Assembly: GCA_018304385.1 (NCBI GenBank)
Contig: JAGVWJ010000013.1
Coordinates: 1-41,211 of the forward strand
Length of the DNA stretch: 41,211 bases
From: Microcaldota archaeon
GTDB taxonomy: Archaea; Micrarchaeota; Micrarchaeia; Anstonellales; Bilamarchaeaceae
Direction of reading: 5' to 3'
The first letter of the stretch is position 1; each line of letters begins with the position of its first letter. The position numbers were made by a program, and so were the translations under genes. Under the pieces are notes generated by a model. It saw nothing but the letters and a program-made list of their open reading frames with translations, did no database searches and was not told where the DNA came from. Positions 19,315 to 27,474 of the stretch are shown one piece after another.

Positions 19315-20145
19315 ATGGCAGAGAGTTCAATATCAACTTATGCGTATATTTCATTTGGTTTAGGAGTTCTTGGGTTTATACTTACTATTAGTGGAAATGT
19401 ATTTAGTTTGATTGGTGGAATTCTTACTGGTATTGGCTCTGTTTTCGGTATTTTATTTATTAAGTATGATTATATCATGGTTCCACTGGTAACACAGAAA
19501 ACAAGAACAATAACATTAGCAGGATTCGGAGGTTATGAACTCCCTCCAGCGCAGGATGTTATTGTAAAACAGGTTGGTAATAATTATTATGCATCATCAT
19601 TTATGAGTATAGAGATTTTCAAATCTCCGACAGAAGAACCTCGTGAAGAAACAATGAAATACAATGAATTTTTCGAACGTGCAGTATCCAGTCTGAGGCA
19701 CGTAACAAAGATCGCATATCTAATACAGGTTGAAGATATCAGCAAAAAAAGACAAGAGTTAGAAGCAAAAAGGGCAGAGGCGCAGGCAAAACTAGCGCGC
19801 GAGCGTCAAAAACCAATGGATAAAGAAGGAAAGCAGAGGATGGTTGTAGATGCATATGAAAAAGAGTTTGAACTATGGGATAGACAATTGGCAAAGATTG
19901 CAAAAGGGAGAAAGCCAATGGGGATACTCGCATATGCAATGGCCACTGCTGTTGGCGTTAGTAGGGATGCAGCTATCTCAAATGTGCGTGCACATGCTGA
20001 GGAAGTAAAAATAGCAATAGCAAATTCACTAAATGTTGAAGTAAAGGTATTAAGTGGTGAAGAGCTGTTAAAATGTTTTGAATGGGAAATATTTTTCCCA
20101 ACTACTGTTCAGGATATAGAAGGAGAGGCATTAGCAAATGTTTAA
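19315..20145 (+). CDS. Membrane protein of HerA-linked cluster, paralogue A (possible VirB4-N/TraC-like)
   Basis: Two N-terminal TM helices; PPAQDVIVKQVGNNYYASSFMSIEIF...YNEFFERAVSSLRHVTKIAYLIQVEDISKKRQ coiled region. Confidence 0.75.
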   Translation: MAESSISTYAYISFGLGVLGFILTISGNVFSLIGGILTGIGSVFGILFIKYDYIMVPLVTQKTRTITLAGFGGYELPPAQDVIVKQVGNNYYASSFMSIEIFKSPTEEPREETMKYNEFFERAVSSLRHVTKIAYLIQVEDISKKRQELEAKRAEAQAKLARERQKPMDKEGKQRMVVDAYEKEFELWDRQLAKIAKGRKPMGILAYAMATAVGVSRDAAISNVRAHAEEVKIAIANSLNVEVKVLSGEELLKCFEWEIFFPTTVQDIEGEALANV

Positions 20146-20154
20146 GGTGTAAAT

Positions 20155-20943
20155 ATGCCAACACAAAAGAAAATGTTATCATATGCTTCTGTCGGCATAG
20201 GTGGCCTTGGCATAGTCTTGGCACTATCTGGGGGTCCGCTTGGCGTGTTTGGTGCTGTATTCTCTTTGGTTGGTACATTAATTGCTGCAGGTCTTCTTAG
20301 CTATGGGTTTATAACAAAAATGTTTAACATAAATATTGTAAGCAGCACCGAAGATTATGAGATACCACCCGCCCAGGATGTAATTGTAAAACACGTTGGT
20401 AGTATTTATTATGCTACTTCATTTTTGAATATCGAGATATATGAATCACCTACTTCTCAGATAGATGAAGGAACATATTACAATGAATTTTTCGAACGTG
20501 CAGTATCAAATCTAAGATATGTAAGTAAAATCGCATATATCATGTACGTAGAGGACATAAGCAAAAAAAGGCAGGACATAGATACAAAAAGAGCAGAACT
20601 GCAATTAAAACTACAGAGAGAGCGTGATAAGGGTGATCCTGATCCACTGAGAATGGATAAGCTTCAAGCTGAACTAAAAGAATTTGATTATCAGCTAGAA
20701 AAATTAATAAAGGGTATAAAACCAATGGGAGTACTTGCATATGCAATGACAACTGCAGCTGGTATTAGCAAGGATGCAGCGATGACAGCAGCTCGTGCCC
20801 AGGCTGAGCAGGTTCGAACAGCAGTATCTAACTCACTAAATGTTGAGGTTAAAAAACTAAGTGGAGATGAGATGCTAAAATGTTTTGAATGGGAAAGGTT
20901 TTTCCCAACTAGTATTCAAGAAATAGAAGATGCGGTAGGATGA
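20155..20943 (+). CDS. Membrane protein of HerA-linked cluster, paralogue B
   Basis: Co-linear paralogue of 19315..20145 (EIPPAQDVIVKHVGSIYYATSFLNIEIYESPT...). Confidence 0.75.
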   Translation: MPTQKKMLSYASVGIGGLGIVLALSGGPLGVFGAVFSLVGTLIAAGLLSYGFITKMFNINIVSSTEDYEIPPAQDVIVKHVGSIYYATSFLNIEIYESPTSQIDEGTYYNEFFERAVSNLRYVSKIAYIMYVEDISKKRQDIDTKRAELQLKLQRERDKGDPDPLRMDKLQAELKEFDYQLEKLIKGIKPMGVLAYAMTTAAGISKDAAMTAARAQAEQVRTAVSNSLNVEVKKLSGDEMLKCFEWERFFPTSIQEIEDAVG

Positions 20944-20951
20944 TGCAGTGA

Positions 20952-20985
20952 GTGCCAGGGGGCTCCGCCCCCTAGCGTAACCCCC
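20952..20985 (+). repeat. GC-rich hairpin repeat, copy 1
   Basis: gtgccagggggctccgccccctagcgtaaccccc; near-identical to copies at 33379 and 39945. Confidence 0.85.
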
Positions 20986-21033
20986 AGTTTCGGTTTCCAG
21001 TTTTGTTGGAAACCAAATTCATAAGTAAGGTCT

Positions 21034-21182
21034 CAAACTGCCGACGCAGCCTAAGTCGAACGAAGCGAGGTGTCGCAGCAGCGACGGAGTCTCGCTTCCA
21101 GAGCAAGAAGACTGCGTCTTTATAGAAACTATATGTATTACGACGGATTCATGAGAATGAAAAAATAGGAGAATGACATAGC
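21034..21182 (+). promoter_or_regulatory. Structured 5' leader A upstream of the HerA ATPase
   Basis: GCCGACGCAG...GACTGCGTCtttatagaaac...tACGACGgat...ATGA...acataGCATG; shared with leaders B and C. Confidence 0.6.
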
Positions 21183-22745
21183 ATGCAATTCGGTAAATTG
21201 AAATTGGCAAAAATATCAAACAAAGAACTTGCAAGAAGGAACATATTAGTTAGACCGCCAGAACCACCGCTCGGTATTTTGATGAAGGATCCAACAAATT
21301 CAATTTATATTGGAAAAACAGCAGTTTTTCAAATTCCGTTCTATTGGACCTTTGATAACGTAAAAGCGCCACACATAGTAGTTGTAGGTATGACTGGAAG
21401 CGGGAAGAGTTATTTTATAAAAACATTCTTGCTGCGCGCAGCGTTTGTATGGGGCACGAATTCTTTAATATTTGATTGGGCTGGCGAATACAAGGATTGG
21501 GCACGTGAAAAAGGTAAGGTCATTGCATTAGGTAAAGGTTCTTATATAAACCTGCTTGATCTTGGTGGCATGAAACCATACGATCGTATAGATCAGATTA
21601 TGAAAACACTTCTCCTTGTATTTGGTAATGATTTAGATCAGTTTGACGAGCGAAAAAGGTTAATTGCAGGTGCACTTGTAAAAGCATATCAGGATGCGAA
21701 GTTTAGACTTGATTCCAGTGAGCATAAAGACGAGCTTGGAAAGCCGTTAACACCACCAACGCTTAAAGATGTTGTCAGGGTGCTCGAGGATTATCAGCAA
21801 ATGGGAAATTATCCTTACCCCACGGAACTTGCAGCATCTATTGACTTGCTAAAGAAATTCACAAGAAGTGGACAGGATTATTTTGCACAGCCTAGCACTG
21901 TTAGTTTGGATGAACTAGTTACTTCTGGTATTGTAGATCTAGATCTTTCTGGTCTGCCCTCAGAAGAGCAGCGCGTTTTAGGTGCGCTAACGATATTACA
22001 GTTTGTAAAAGAAAAAATGAGGCTAATGGGTTATTCAAAACAACGCGGGTTAAAGCTGCTTGTTGTTATAGATGAGGCATGGAAGATTGCTGGTGACGAT
22101 AACAGCGACGTCGTTTTAATAGTAAGAGAAGGTAGAAAATATAATTTTGGTGTGATAGTAGCAAGCCAGAGTCCAACAGATATTAGTCCAAACATATTCA
22201 GCAATGCAGGAACAATATTTATTCTTAATATATTCAAACCAGATGCCCTTAATTATTTGCAGGATGCATTGCAATTTAGTAATTACATAAGAGACCAGAT
22301 AATACAGTTTCCGCAAGGTCGCGCAGCAGTTAAAATGTTTTTACAGGAACAAACATCTAAATTCTCGGGTAAGATGTTTGTAGTTGATAAAATTGAAGGT
22401 GAAGAGGCCAGCAAGCAATACTTCCTGACATTGGACGAAGTATTAACTAAAAAGCAAAAGGCAGAAGGCATGGAGCCATTTACTGCACTTTCAACAGATG
22501 ACCTAAAAAGAAGGCTTGTGCAATTTGGTGTTAGTAATGATAGGGTGGATGCTATTCTTAAAAAATTCGAAAAGCAGCCAGGAAGAAGGCTCGATATAAT
22601 ATCCTATGTTATAATGCTTGAACAATTTGAATTAGATAGAAGAAGCATAACAGAGTTCTTAAAAGATGTAGGCATAGATGACATAACTATAATAAATATA
22701 TTTGGTAAAGTAGATTTAAAGAAAGCAGAATTGAAAGCAGCGTGA
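21183..22745 (+). CDS. HerA/DUF87-like ATPase (VirB4/FtsK superfamily)
   Basis: Walker A VVGMTGSGKSYF, Walker B LKLLVVIDEAW, VREGRKYNFGVIVASQSPTDIS; extra C-terminal helical module. Confidence 0.9.
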   Translation: MQFGKLKLAKISNKELARRNILVRPPEPPLGILMKDPTNSIYIGKTAVFQIPFYWTFDNVKAPHIVVVGMTGSGKSYFIKTFLLRAAFVWGTNSLIFDWAGEYKDWAREKGKVIALGKGSYINLLDLGGMKPYDRIDQIMKTLLLVFGNDLDQFDERKRLIAGALVKAYQDAKFRLDSSEHKDELGKPLTPPTLKDVVRVLEDYQQMGNYPYPTELAASIDLLKKFTRSGQDYFAQPSTVSLDELVTSGIVDLDLSGLPSEEQRVLGALTILQFVKEKMRLMGYSKQRGLKLLVVIDEAWKIAGDDNSDVVLIVREGRKYNFGVIVASQSPTDISPNIFSNAGTIFILNIFKPDALNYLQDALQFSNYIRDQIIQFPQGRAAVKMFLQEQTSKFSGKMFVVDKIEGEEASKQYFLTLDEVLTKKQKAEGMEPFTALSTDDLKRRLVQFGVSNDRVDAILKKFEKQPGRRLDIISYVIMLEQFELDRRSITEFLKDVGIDDITIINIFGKVDLKKAELKAA

Positions 22746-22904
22746 CTACTGCAGTGGGCATTGAGCCAATTGATGGCTTCATTTATATGTGTGAGACACC
22801 AAATTGCCGACGTGGCATAAAGAATATATAAGACCACGTCTATATAGAGAACATAAGTAGTACGACGAATATGTAATAATGAGAAAATTGGAGAGAAACA
22901 TAGC
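22746..22904 (+). promoter_or_regulatory. Structured 5' leader B upstream of the 100-aa gene
   Basis: GCCGACGTGG...GACCACGTCtatatagagaac...tACGACGaat...ATGAGA...acataGCATG. Confidence 0.6.
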
Positions 22905-23207
22905 ATGGTAAAAAGCATTGTTTTTTTAAAAGAAGAATTACGTCGAAAGATGAGACAATACGGTCTTTCAGAAGAAAAAATAGAAGACGTAAGCAGAACA
23001 TTTGAAAAAAATAATCATCATATTGATACAATTTCGTTCGTTATTCTATTAGAGCGTTTTGGTCTGGATAGAAGAAGCATAACAGAGTTCTTAAAAGATG
23101 TAGGCATAGATGACATAACTATAATAAATATATTTGGTAAGGTAGATTTAAAGAAAACCGAGATGAGTGGTTCTCGAGAGATATCTAATATAATACTGGA
23201 AGAATGA
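22905..23207 (+). CDS. Stand-alone copy of the HerA C-terminal module (100 aa)
   Basis: LDRRSITEFLKDVGIDDITIINIFGKVDLKK identical to the C-terminus of 21183..22745. Confidence 0.8.
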   Translation: MVKSIVFLKEELRRKMRQYGLSEEKIEDVSRTFEKNNHHIDTISFVILLERFGLDRRSITEFLKDVGIDDITIINIFGKVDLKKTEMSGSREISNIILEE

Positions 23208-23216
23208 GGCGGTAAA

Positions 23217-23717
23217 ATGGCGATAAATGAAATTAAAAAAACACCAAGTGGTTCAAAGATATGCGTAATATGCCATAAGGAAGTTACTGGCAACGCGCTA
23301 AAGGTAAAAGATGATTTTATTATAAATTCAATAAGGGGGGTTAAAAGATTATTTAGAATTGCCCAGAATAATAAGCTCTTTGTTTGTGATAAAGATATAA
23401 ATGTGCATAAAGAAAAGAGAAAAAAATTTGAAAAGGAACTTCTTATCATCAGTGCAATTGTAGTTATAATAATTTTATTATTAAATGGTTTGCCTTTGCT
23501 GTCAGGGAGATTCCAGTTTAGTATGTTACTATCATCGCTTTTTATAGCAATACTTATTATTTTATTTGCCATTGTTTTTAAGTATGCGCCTGCCGTAGAA
23601 GAAACAAAAGATTTAATTTCTTCAAGAGTAAATACTTCAAAAGTGATAGGAGGCCTCAAGGGGCAGGGAGAAAAACATAAGCGCCCCCTGCAAAAAATAA
23701 AAAAGGGAGGGAGTTAG
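23217..23717 (+). CDS. Small membrane protein with N-terminal Cys motif and two TM helices
   Basis: KICVICHKEV...LFVCDKD plus LLIISAIVVIIILLLNGLPLL and MLLSSLFIAILIILFAIVF. Confidence 0.65.
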   Translation: MAINEIKKTPSGSKICVICHKEVTGNALKVKDDFIINSIRGVKRLFRIAQNNKLFVCDKDINVHKEKRKKFEKELLIISAIVVIIILLLNGLPLLSGRFQFSMLLSSLFIAILIILFAIVFKYAPAVEETKDLISSRVNTSKVIGGLKGQGEKHKRPLQKIKKGGS

Positions 23718-24491
23718 ATGCCTAATACACCAACACCACCTTCGGTTGCTAAACAGCCACCGGCTCTGCTAAACGCCGAGGTTAATGTGCCTAGGGTAGA
23801 TGGTTTTAAAGTAAAAGGTTCTGTAAGAACAAGCTTAAAGGAAATAGCTGATTCTTTAAGATCATTATCATTTTTACAGGTCGCACAAGAAAGAGATGCC
23901 GTTAATGCGGTTTATGTTGAATCAAGGGATATTAGAAAGGCGCCATATCTTTTTTCTATAATAAAGATTCAAAGCGATGAAATGGAGGTAGTTTATTCAA
24001 TACCTAAAGAAATCGCACCAAAGAAGCGGAAAATGGACATTGTTCGTTATGTTTTAAACATACTAAGTCTGATAGAGCAATCGTATAAGATTGATAATAA
24101 AGTTTTATACCAGCTTATTGAGAATGCACTAAAAGAAATTACAGAGACAATGAGTTTAGAATATTCTAGGCTATATACCGAGTTTGACGGTATTAAAAAA
24201 GATATGGATGATCTAAAAAGAAAGGTATCTAGATTAACAGAAGAAAATCAAGTGTTACTGACTAAAAATTATGAAATAAAAGGCAAGAGTGATGAGTTGC
24301 TTTTAAGATTAAAAACATTGGAAAATATATCAGATGAGGCATTAAAGGTGAAGTTGCAGACATGGATCTCTGAGCATAATGGGGAGATCAATATGGCAGA
24401 ATTCTCTAAGATCCATAATGTAGTTGAGACAAAGGTGGAGGAAATATTGAATAGGCTTGTTAGCGAGGGCTATTTAACGAGTATACGATAG
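23718..24491 (+). CDS. Coiled-coil protein with C-terminal winged-helix-like segment
   Basis: Heptad-rich MDDLKRKVSRLTEENQVLLTKNYEIKGKSDELLLRLKTLE, then SEHNGEINMAEFSKIHNVVETKVEEILNRLVSEGYL. Confidence 0.65.
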   Translation: MPNTPTPPSVAKQPPALLNAEVNVPRVDGFKVKGSVRTSLKEIADSLRSLSFLQVAQERDAVNAVYVESRDIRKAPYLFSIIKIQSDEMEVVYSIPKEIAPKKRKMDIVRYVLNILSLIEQSYKIDNKVLYQLIENALKEITETMSLEYSRLYTEFDGIKKDMDDLKRKVSRLTEENQVLLTKNYEIKGKSDELLLRLKTLENISDEALKVKLQTWISEHNGEINMAEFSKIHNVVETKVEEILNRLVSEGYLTSIR

Positions 24492-24706
24492 ATTGGCTTT
24501 GGGCCTTGAGCAGTGAGCCAACTTATGCTTCATTTCCATAAGGTTTCATAGAACGGCTGACGGAGCCCAGGTTTATATAAGACGACGTCCCTATAAGAAC
24601 CATAAAGAAACCGACGGCTTCGTCATAATGAGACAAGCTTGTCACAAAGTGACAAGATGCCTATTGTTGCATCGCAACAATCAGGAAATAGGGGGAAAAC
24701 ATAGCC
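24492..24706 (+). promoter_or_regulatory. Structured 5' leader C upstream of the 841-aa protein
   Basis: GCTGACGGAG...GACGACGTCcctataagaac...CGACGg...ATAATGAGA...aaacatagccATG plus two perfect 8-bp hairpins. Confidence 0.55.
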
Positions 24707-27232
24707 ATGGAAAGAAAAATAATAATTACAAAAAGGATATACAAATTTGAGACGAAAAAGAAGTACCAATATATTAAACAATATAAAATAAAAGAAAAGA
24801 CAGCAACAGAGAAACTAAAAGATGCTATAGGAGCTATTTTTAGATCAAAACCAAAAGAGGAAAAAAAGACAACTGAACAAAAGCCATCTCGTTTTAATAC
24901 GAAAGTAGCTATTGGGGCTATACTAATTGCATTATTATTGTTATTTGCAGGTTGGGCGTACATCCAAGGTCAATTAGTAAAGGTTGATGAGCTACCAAGG
25001 GCACCGGAAAAACCAAGTTTTGATTTAGAAATAAAGGATAAGGGAATAATAACTGCAGGTGATCGAAGAACTGATAATAGTGTTGCATATTTGAGAACTA
25101 AAATGTCTTTGCATGGCATTGAAAAATACGATTTAAAAATGACCACATATGAAGATGTGTTGCCAAGTGAGGTATATATATTACTAAGCGAAAGACATCA
25201 AGCAGAAAACTATGATGAGTTTTTATCTTCTTTGAAGAAGGAATTAAGCATATATAAGATTGCTGTTAATGAGATTGATTTTGAAAAACTTGAGACATTG
25301 CATGGTGGTTCTCTAGTAATTGTGCCGAGTGGGCTTATACCAGAGGAGTTATTAGGCATAAACAGTAAGGTTGATCTTAACAAGTTAGTTTCCAGAGGCG
25401 TTGTAATTGTATATATAGGTCAGAAATTTGATAAGATGATTACCAAAACTGGCTCAACACCGCCAGTTCCAGCTGGTTTTACTGGCGGCCTGTCAATAAA
25501 TTTTAATGAACCCAGCATTACCAGCACTGATGGTTTTAATCTTTATCAGGCGCTTTATAGAGCAACTGGTAATGGTGAGAATTCTCTTATGTATGGATCG
25601 GTTAGTGCTATTAAAAAAGGTAATGGTGCTCTATTATTGTTGCCTCAAACTATTGATGGAGGTTGGGTTGATGAGCAGATACAGCCAGCCCCAGAAAAGG
25701 CAGGAAAAGACATTGCCAGGATTATACTTGAAACAAGATGGTCACCCCCTAAAGGTGGTCCAAAAATTTATTCTGCTAATGTTACAAATCAAACGACAAT
25801 TGACTTTTTTACGAATACATTTACTAAAGATGTACATACTATAAAGTTAGAGTTCACTGCTTATGCTAAGAACAATATAAACATCTCCCAGATATTAAAT
25901 ATCCAAATAAAAAAGAAAACAAAAGGCGCTGTTTATATTGAGGGAGGGGCAGTTGTAACTCCAAGAGAGGTTACTGGTGAGTTTACAAGACTAACCGCAG
26001 TGCTTCAAGAGGATAGCACAGAGAAAAAACAGCTTTTTATTAAGATCACTAAAAATGGGGAAGAGGCAACAGAATTGCAAAGTCTTGGTCTCTTGAACCT
26101 ACAGATAGATCATCCTACAAGCAGTTCGATAGACCTAGATAGCGGAGAGTACATCATATCAATAGTAGATGATGAAGGCATGGTTTATGCAGAAGGTTAT
26201 CTTAATGTTGCTTTCATAGATATAAGACATAGGCCAGATTTAGGTCTTTATTCGTTTGGAATAGAACGGGAAGGAAAACCAAAAGCAATGAAAAGAGTTA
26301 ATGTGACGGTAGATAACAAATATGGTCCTTACTCATTTGAGAATGTGGATATTCTCTCTGTTGATCCAACAAAAGATGCAGGTGGGTTGTTACCTGCAGG
26401 TGATCATACATTTATATTCAGGATAGGAAAAATAAAGATAGATCGAACAGTAACAATTCCAAAGCAGACTAATATATTTACTGATCCATTATTCCTGGGA
26501 ACGATCGCTGCTGCAGTTATCATTACTGCAGGAGGAGTTTTTCTTGCTAAACAAGAAAAGGTAACATATCAATTGGATATACCAGATTTTCCACCAATAG
26601 CAAAGGTTAATGTACCACTTACAAAAGATGTAATATTAAGCATTTTTGATCGTATAAACGAAGATTATAAATGGAAGTATAGTACCCTAACAATAGCAGA
26701 AATAAGAAATGGTTTTAAGAAGATGTTTTACCAGGGAAAGCCCATTTACGTGACAGATTATAATGTAGAGTATATACTTAATCAGTTATCAGGAAAAGGT
26801 GATGTAAAAGAATTTCTTGGTTATTATGGTCCAGCTAAATGGGAGAAAGAAACTAATAAATCTATAAGATTATTGGCATTATTCCGTAAAATCAGGGATA
26901 TTTGTGTAAGCAATGCAGTGCCCTTTACCCAATACGGTGAAAGCGAAAAATGCGATAGCGAGATAACCGCAGTTGGTCAGGATATGTTTTTGCACATATA
27001 TGATAAGGATAGAAACTTAAGCGATTTAGTAAATCGGGTTTTAGGCACAATAAAAGATGGAATGAGTATCGTTATATTCAAAAATGATTTTGCAGAGCGC
27101 GAGTTTCAAAGCTATCTTGCAAGTTCGAGCAAGGCGTTACTTACACTTAAGCTAGAGGTTGAAGGCGGAAGCGTTGCGCTGTTTACTTTGGAAGAATTTG
27201 AAAGTAAAATAAAGGAATTGAAAGGTGTTTGA
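24707..27232 (+). CDS. Large two-TM membrane protein with extracytoplasmic and cytoplasmic domains (841 aa)
   Basis: TM1 VAIGAILIALLLLFAGWAYI; TM2 FLGTIAAAVIITAGGVFLA; large intervening region; soluble C-terminus. Confidence 0.75.
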   Translation: MERKIIITKRIYKFETKKKYQYIKQYKIKEKTATEKLKDAIGAIFRSKPKEEKKTTEQKPSRFNTKVAIGAILIALLLLFAGWAYIQGQLVKVDELPRAPEKPSFDLEIKDKGIITAGDRRTDNSVAYLRTKMSLHGIEKYDLKMTTYEDVLPSEVYILLSERHQAENYDEFLSSLKKELSIYKIAVNEIDFEKLETLHGGSLVIVPSGLIPEELLGINSKVDLNKLVSRGVVIVYIGQKFDKMITKTGSTPPVPAGFTGGLSINFNEPSITSTDGFNLYQALYRATGNGENSLMYGSVSAIKKGNGALLLLPQTIDGGWVDEQIQPAPEKAGKDIARIILETRWSPPKGGPKIYSANVTNQTTIDFFTNTFTKDVHTIKLEFTAYAKNNINISQILNIQIKKKTKGAVYIEGGAVVTPREVTGEFTRLTAVLQEDSTEKKQLFIKITKNGEEATELQSLGLLNLQIDHPTSSSIDLDSGEYIISIVDDEGMVYAEGYLNVAFIDIRHRPDLGLYSFGIEREGKPKAMKRVNVTVDNKYGPYSFENVDILSVDPTKDAGGLLPAGDHTFIFRIGKIKIDRTVTIPKQTNIFTDPLFLGTIAAAVIITAGGVFLAKQEKVTYQLDIPDFPPIAKVNVPLTKDVILSIFDRINEDYKWKYSTLTIAEIRNGFKKMFYQGKPIYVTDYNVEYILNQLSGKGDVKEFLGYYGPAKWEKETNKSIRLLALFRKIRDICVSNAVPFTQYGESEKCDSEITAVGQDMFLHIYDKDRNLSDLVNRVLGTIKDGMSIVIFKNDFAEREFQSYLASSSKALLTLKLEVEGGSVALFTLEEFESKIKELKGV

Positions 27233-27474
27233 TGGTTGACAATAAAAGATTCGGAGATCCAGTAACTTCTGAACTAGATTGGAAAGATAAGAAATATGGG
27301 AAGTTTACTTATGAAGAATATAGAAAACAAGTTCAAAAATGGTGTCATGAAACTGACTGGTATTCCCAAATAATTGATGAAAATCAAGAATGGAAAAAGT
27401 TCCTCGAAGGAAAAATAGGCGGTTCTCCTCCTCCTTCTCGTGGATGGGTAGATCGCGTTTGGCGTGGGGGTTAA
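27229..27474 (+). CDS. Small hypothetical protein overlapping the end of the 841-aa gene
   Basis: ATG at 27229 overlaps upstream stop; 81 aa with aromatic/charged composition. Confidence 0.5.
   Translation: MMVDNKRFGDPVTSELDWKDKKYGKFTYEEYRKQVQKWCHETDWYSQIIDENQEWKKFLEGKIGGSPPPSRGWVDRVWRGG

Noticed and set aside
22604-23659. Minus-strand ORFs 22604-22918, 22840-23031, 23018-23659
   Set aside because: Antisense to well-supported cluster genes; hydrophobic composition is typical of AT-rich shadows.
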